DNA from: Stappia taiwanensis
GTDB taxonomy: Bacteria > Pseudomonadota > Alphaproteobacteria > Rhizobiales > Stappiaceae
DNA length: 64,000 nt
Assembly: GCF_014635285.1 (NCBI RefSeq)
Contig: NZ_BMCR01000004.1
Span: 310,001-374,000 of the forward strand
Direction of reading: 5' to 3'
Within the stretch, counting starts at the first letter, position 1. Each line of letters begins with the position of its first letter. The notes beneath the pieces were generated by a model. That model saw only the letters and a list, made by a program, of their open reading frames with translations. It was not told the origin of the DNA and ran no database searches. Shown in pieces: positions 61,934 to 64,000 of the stretch. Both the position numbers and the translations under genes were made by a program.

Positions 61934-63118
61934 TCAATCCTGGACGTAAAGCGCACGCGGGCGCTGGCACAAGCATTCCGCCGGTCCCTCGGGGGTGATC
62001 AGGATGCTTTCGGTGATCTCCAGCCCCCAATCCTGCATCCAAAGACCGGGCATGAAATGAAAGGTCATGCCCGGCTCCAGCACCGTGTCATCCTCCGGCC
62101 GCAGCGAAACGGTGCGCTCCCCCCAGTCGGGCGGATAAGAGATGCCGATGGGATAACCGCACCGGGCGCTCCGCTCGATGCCGGCGCGCTCCAGCGGCGC
62201 GGCAAGGGCACGGGCGATGTCGGCCGCGGTGTTGCCGGCACGAGCGGCATCGAGCCCGGCTTCCAGCCCCTCCACCAGCGCCGCTTCCGCGTCGCGCAGG
62301 TATTGCGGCGGCGTTCCGATGAACACCGTCCGGCAGAACGGGGCGTGATAGCGGCGGTAGCAACCGGCGATTTCGAAGAAAGTCGCCATGTCGCGTTCGA
62401 TCAGCCGTCCATCCCAGGTCAGATGCGGCGCGGCGGCGTCCGATCCGCTCGGCAACAGCGGCACGATGGCCGGATAGTCGCCCCAGGCATCATCGGTTCC
62501 GCGAATGGCATCGGCATAGATATCGGCAACGAGATCGGTCTTCTTCATGCCCGGACGAATGCGCGAGACGATCCCGTCGATGATTTTTTCGGAGATGCGC
62601 GCCGCGCGGCGCATGAAGACGATTTCCTCGTCGGATTTCACCGCCCGCTGCCAGTTGACCAGGGCGGTGGCGTCCGCCAGTTCCGCTTCCGGCAATTCCG
62701 CCTTGAGGGTCAGATAGGCCTTTGCCGAGAAATAGTAATTCTCCAGTTCAAGGCCGATGCGGCGCCCTCCATACCCCTTGTCGCGGATGATGGCGGCCAG
62801 CGTCTCCATCGGATGGCGCACGGTCGACTGGACGTACTGGTCCGGATAGGCCGCCACCCGGTCATCCGCCATCCACACGGTGCGCACCGCGCCATTGGCG
62901 TCCTGGCTCCGCCCCCACCAGATCGGGTCCTCGTCATGGAAGACCAACACCCCCTGATGGACATAGAACGACCAACCGTCGTAGCCGGTCAGCCAGGCGA
63001 TGTTCGACGGATCCTCGATGAACAGGAGGTCCAGCCCCGCATCCGCCATCGCCGCGCGCACCTTTGCAAGGCGCCGCCCATATTCCCCATCTGTGAATGG
63101 AAGTTCACTCGCCGGCAT
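61934..63118 (-). CDS. doeA: ectoine hydrolase, M24 family
   Basis: The 394-residue protein is an M24 (creatinase/prolidase-like) enzyme with the ectoine-hydrolase hallmarks LAWLTGYDGWSFYVHQG (here IAWLTGYDGWSFYVHQG), WWGRSQDANGAVR and YHAPFCRTVFIGTPPQYLRD. Many M24 metal ligands are replaced, as in DoeA. It opens the ectoine ring to N-acetyl-L-2,4-diaminobutyrate. The ATG at 63118 has GGGAGGCGAT. It is divergent from an AsnC-type regulator, the arrangement known from ectoine catabolic clusters. Confidence 0.8.
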   Translation of the reverse strand: MPASELPFTDGEYGRRLAKVRAAMADAGLDLLFIEDPSNIAWLTGYDGWSFYVHQGVLVFHDEDPIWWGRSQDANGAVRTVWMADDRVAAYPDQYVQSTVRHPMETLAAIIRDKGYGGRRIGLELENYYFSAKAYLTLKAELPEAELADATALVNWQRAVKSDEEIVFMRRAARISEKIIDGIVSRIRPGMKKTDLVADIYADAIRGTDDAWGDYPAIVPLLPSGSDAAAPHLTWDGRLIERDMATFFEIAGCYRRYHAPFCRTVFIGTPPQYLRDAEAALVEGLEAGLDAARAGNTAADIARALAAPLERAGIERSARCGYPIGISYPPDWGERTVSLRPEDDTVLEPGMTFHFMPGLWMQDWGLEITESILITPEGPAECLCQRPRALYVQD

Positions 63119-63249
63119 ATCGCCTCCCCAAAAGCCTGCCATTTCTCCCGGCGCGAATTGTTACACAGGCCCACCGGCGGTTGGACAGACGGTTTTTTAC
63201 GCGCCCCTCCCCCACAACAGCTAGACGCGGCGATGGACAGGGCCCGCCG

Positions 63250-63756
63250 ATGCCCGCTATGACGCCCGGTATGATCCGCCTCGACGACCGCGATATCGCC
63301 ATCCTGAAGGTTCTGAGTGAAGAGGGCCGCCTGTCCAAGGCGGCGCTGGCCAAGCGTATCAACCTCAGCCCGACGCCCTGTTGGGAGCGACTGAAGCGGC
63401 TTGAAAAAGCCGGTATCATCGAGGGCTACCGCGCCGAAATTTCACTGCGCAAAACCGCCCCGCATGTCACCGTCTTCGTCACCCTGGAGCTGGAAACCCA
63501 CAATTCCGCTGCGTTCCAGGCATTCGAACGGGCAGTGACCACCTATCCGGAAATCGTCCAGTGCTGGGCGCTTGGCGGTGGCTTCGACTACCTGCTTCAG
63601 GTGGTGACGCGCGATGTGGAGAGCTATCAGGCGCTGATCGACCGGCTGCTCGATCAGGGGCTGGGGCTTGCCCGCTACTACACCTATATCGTCACCAAGC
63701 CGATCAAGACCGGCCACGTTCTGCCCTTCGATACCCTGCTTTCGGCCGCAGACTGA
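63250..63756 (+). CDS. doeX: Lrp/AsnC-family regulator, probable ectoine-catabolism regulator
   Basis: The 168-residue protein has an N-terminal helix-turn-helix (DDRDIAILKVLSEEGRLSKA, AKRINLSPTPCWERLKRLEK) and a RAM effector domain (about 85-155; HVTVFVTLELETHNSAAFQA, QCWALGGGFDYLLQVVT). It is divergent from doeA with a 131-bp gap. In ectoine-using bacteria an AsnC-type regulator (DoeX/AsnC) beside doeA controls ectoine degradation. ATG 63250 is used; 63259 and 63271 are also in frame. Confidence 0.78.
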   Translation: MPAMTPGMIRLDDRDIAILKVLSEEGRLSKAALAKRINLSPTPCWERLKRLEKAGIIEGYRAEISLRKTAPHVTVFVTLELETHNSAAFQAFERAVTTYPEIVQCWALGGGFDYLLQVVTRDVESYQALIDRLLDQGLGLARYYTYIVTKPIKTGHVLPFDTLLSAAD

Positions 63757-64000
63757 ACGGACCGGCAACGCCCCTCAAAAAAGACGGATCGTCTGGCCGC
63801 CCGGCCCCTCTTCAGATGCATGTTCGGCCCGTTCCGGCCCATCCTCCGACCGATGCAGGCAGCGGCTCCGGCACGCCGCCGGGTGCGCGGTGATTCCATC
63901 GGCTGTCGCACGCCTTGCGACAGGGCTATGCTCACGGACAACCGCGACGGACCGGCCATCTTTTCAGGTTCGCCGGCGCCAAAACGGCCCAGCCATAAGG
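63757..64000. other. right-edge region without recognised gene
   Basis: The last 244 bp hold no frame I trust and no clear hairpin. The next gene lies beyond the window. Confidence 0.4.

Noticed and set aside
1-64000. CRISPR array or restriction system
   Set aside because: No regularly spaced repeats of 25-40 bp and no cas or methyltransferase-like protein was found.

Overview
This window is high-GC chromosomal DNA from an alphaproteobacterium, most likely Hyphomicrobiales (Stappiaceae-like). The evidence is GC-rich third codon positions, the conserved alphaproteobacterial block DUF2948-hisD-UPF0262-LMW phosphatase-infA-maf-yacG, and the families DUF2585 and UPF0262. The genus is an inference; no rRNA or protein search was available.

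Layout. 1-5.2 kb: the 5' part of a HerA-like ATPase gene, a soluble globin-coupled chemoreceptor, a periplasmic rhodanese and a DUF4198 metal-handling protein with a Zur/Fur-like operator. 5.2-12 kb: a complete malonate uptake and utilisation operon (TRAP transporter, malonyl-CoA decarboxylase, malonyl-CoA synthetase, with overlapping ATGA junctions) facing a divergent GntR regulator. 12-19.4 kb: an L,D-transpeptidase, a peptide ABC transporter and a second GntR regulator, with a 37-bp dyad in the divergent gap. 19.4-31.2 kb: ABC-F ATPase, a DUF2157/GDYXXLXY pair, phosphate transporter, Nudix hydrolase, RF3, DUF2585 and two convergent glycosyltransferase genes that overlap at their 3' ends. 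31.3-36.9 kb: a four-gene operon (DegT aminotransferase, GMC oxidoreductase, two sugar porters) that looks like an uncharacterised amino-sugar or aminocyclitol pathway. 37.4-39.7 kb: glutamate decarboxylase and a membrane protein.

39,839-51,459: an 11.6-kb integrated element bounded by a perfect 63-bp direct repeat that covers the 3' half of tRNA-Phe. It carries integrase, an excisionase-like gene, a replication-initiator-like gene with an intragenic origin-like array, small and large terminase, portal, a protease-capsid fusion, a gpW-type connector and a DUF2190 decoration protein. It also has an XRE repressor facing paired operators, a MerR-like regulator, and an AT-rich Fic toxin with a small upstream partner as cargo. 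No tail, tape-measure, baseplate, holin or endolysin gene is present. This fits a capsid-forming phage satellite (cf-PICI-like), or less likely a prophage remnant, and is the most notable object in the window.

51.5-64 kb: a TPR beta-barrel outer-membrane protein, a UshA-like 5'-nucleotidase, a FecR-domain protein with a CRP-like site, the conserved yacG-maf-infA-hisD block, and at the right edge an M20 deacylase with ectoine hydrolase (DoeA) and a divergent Lrp/AsnC regulator, suggesting ectoine catabolism.
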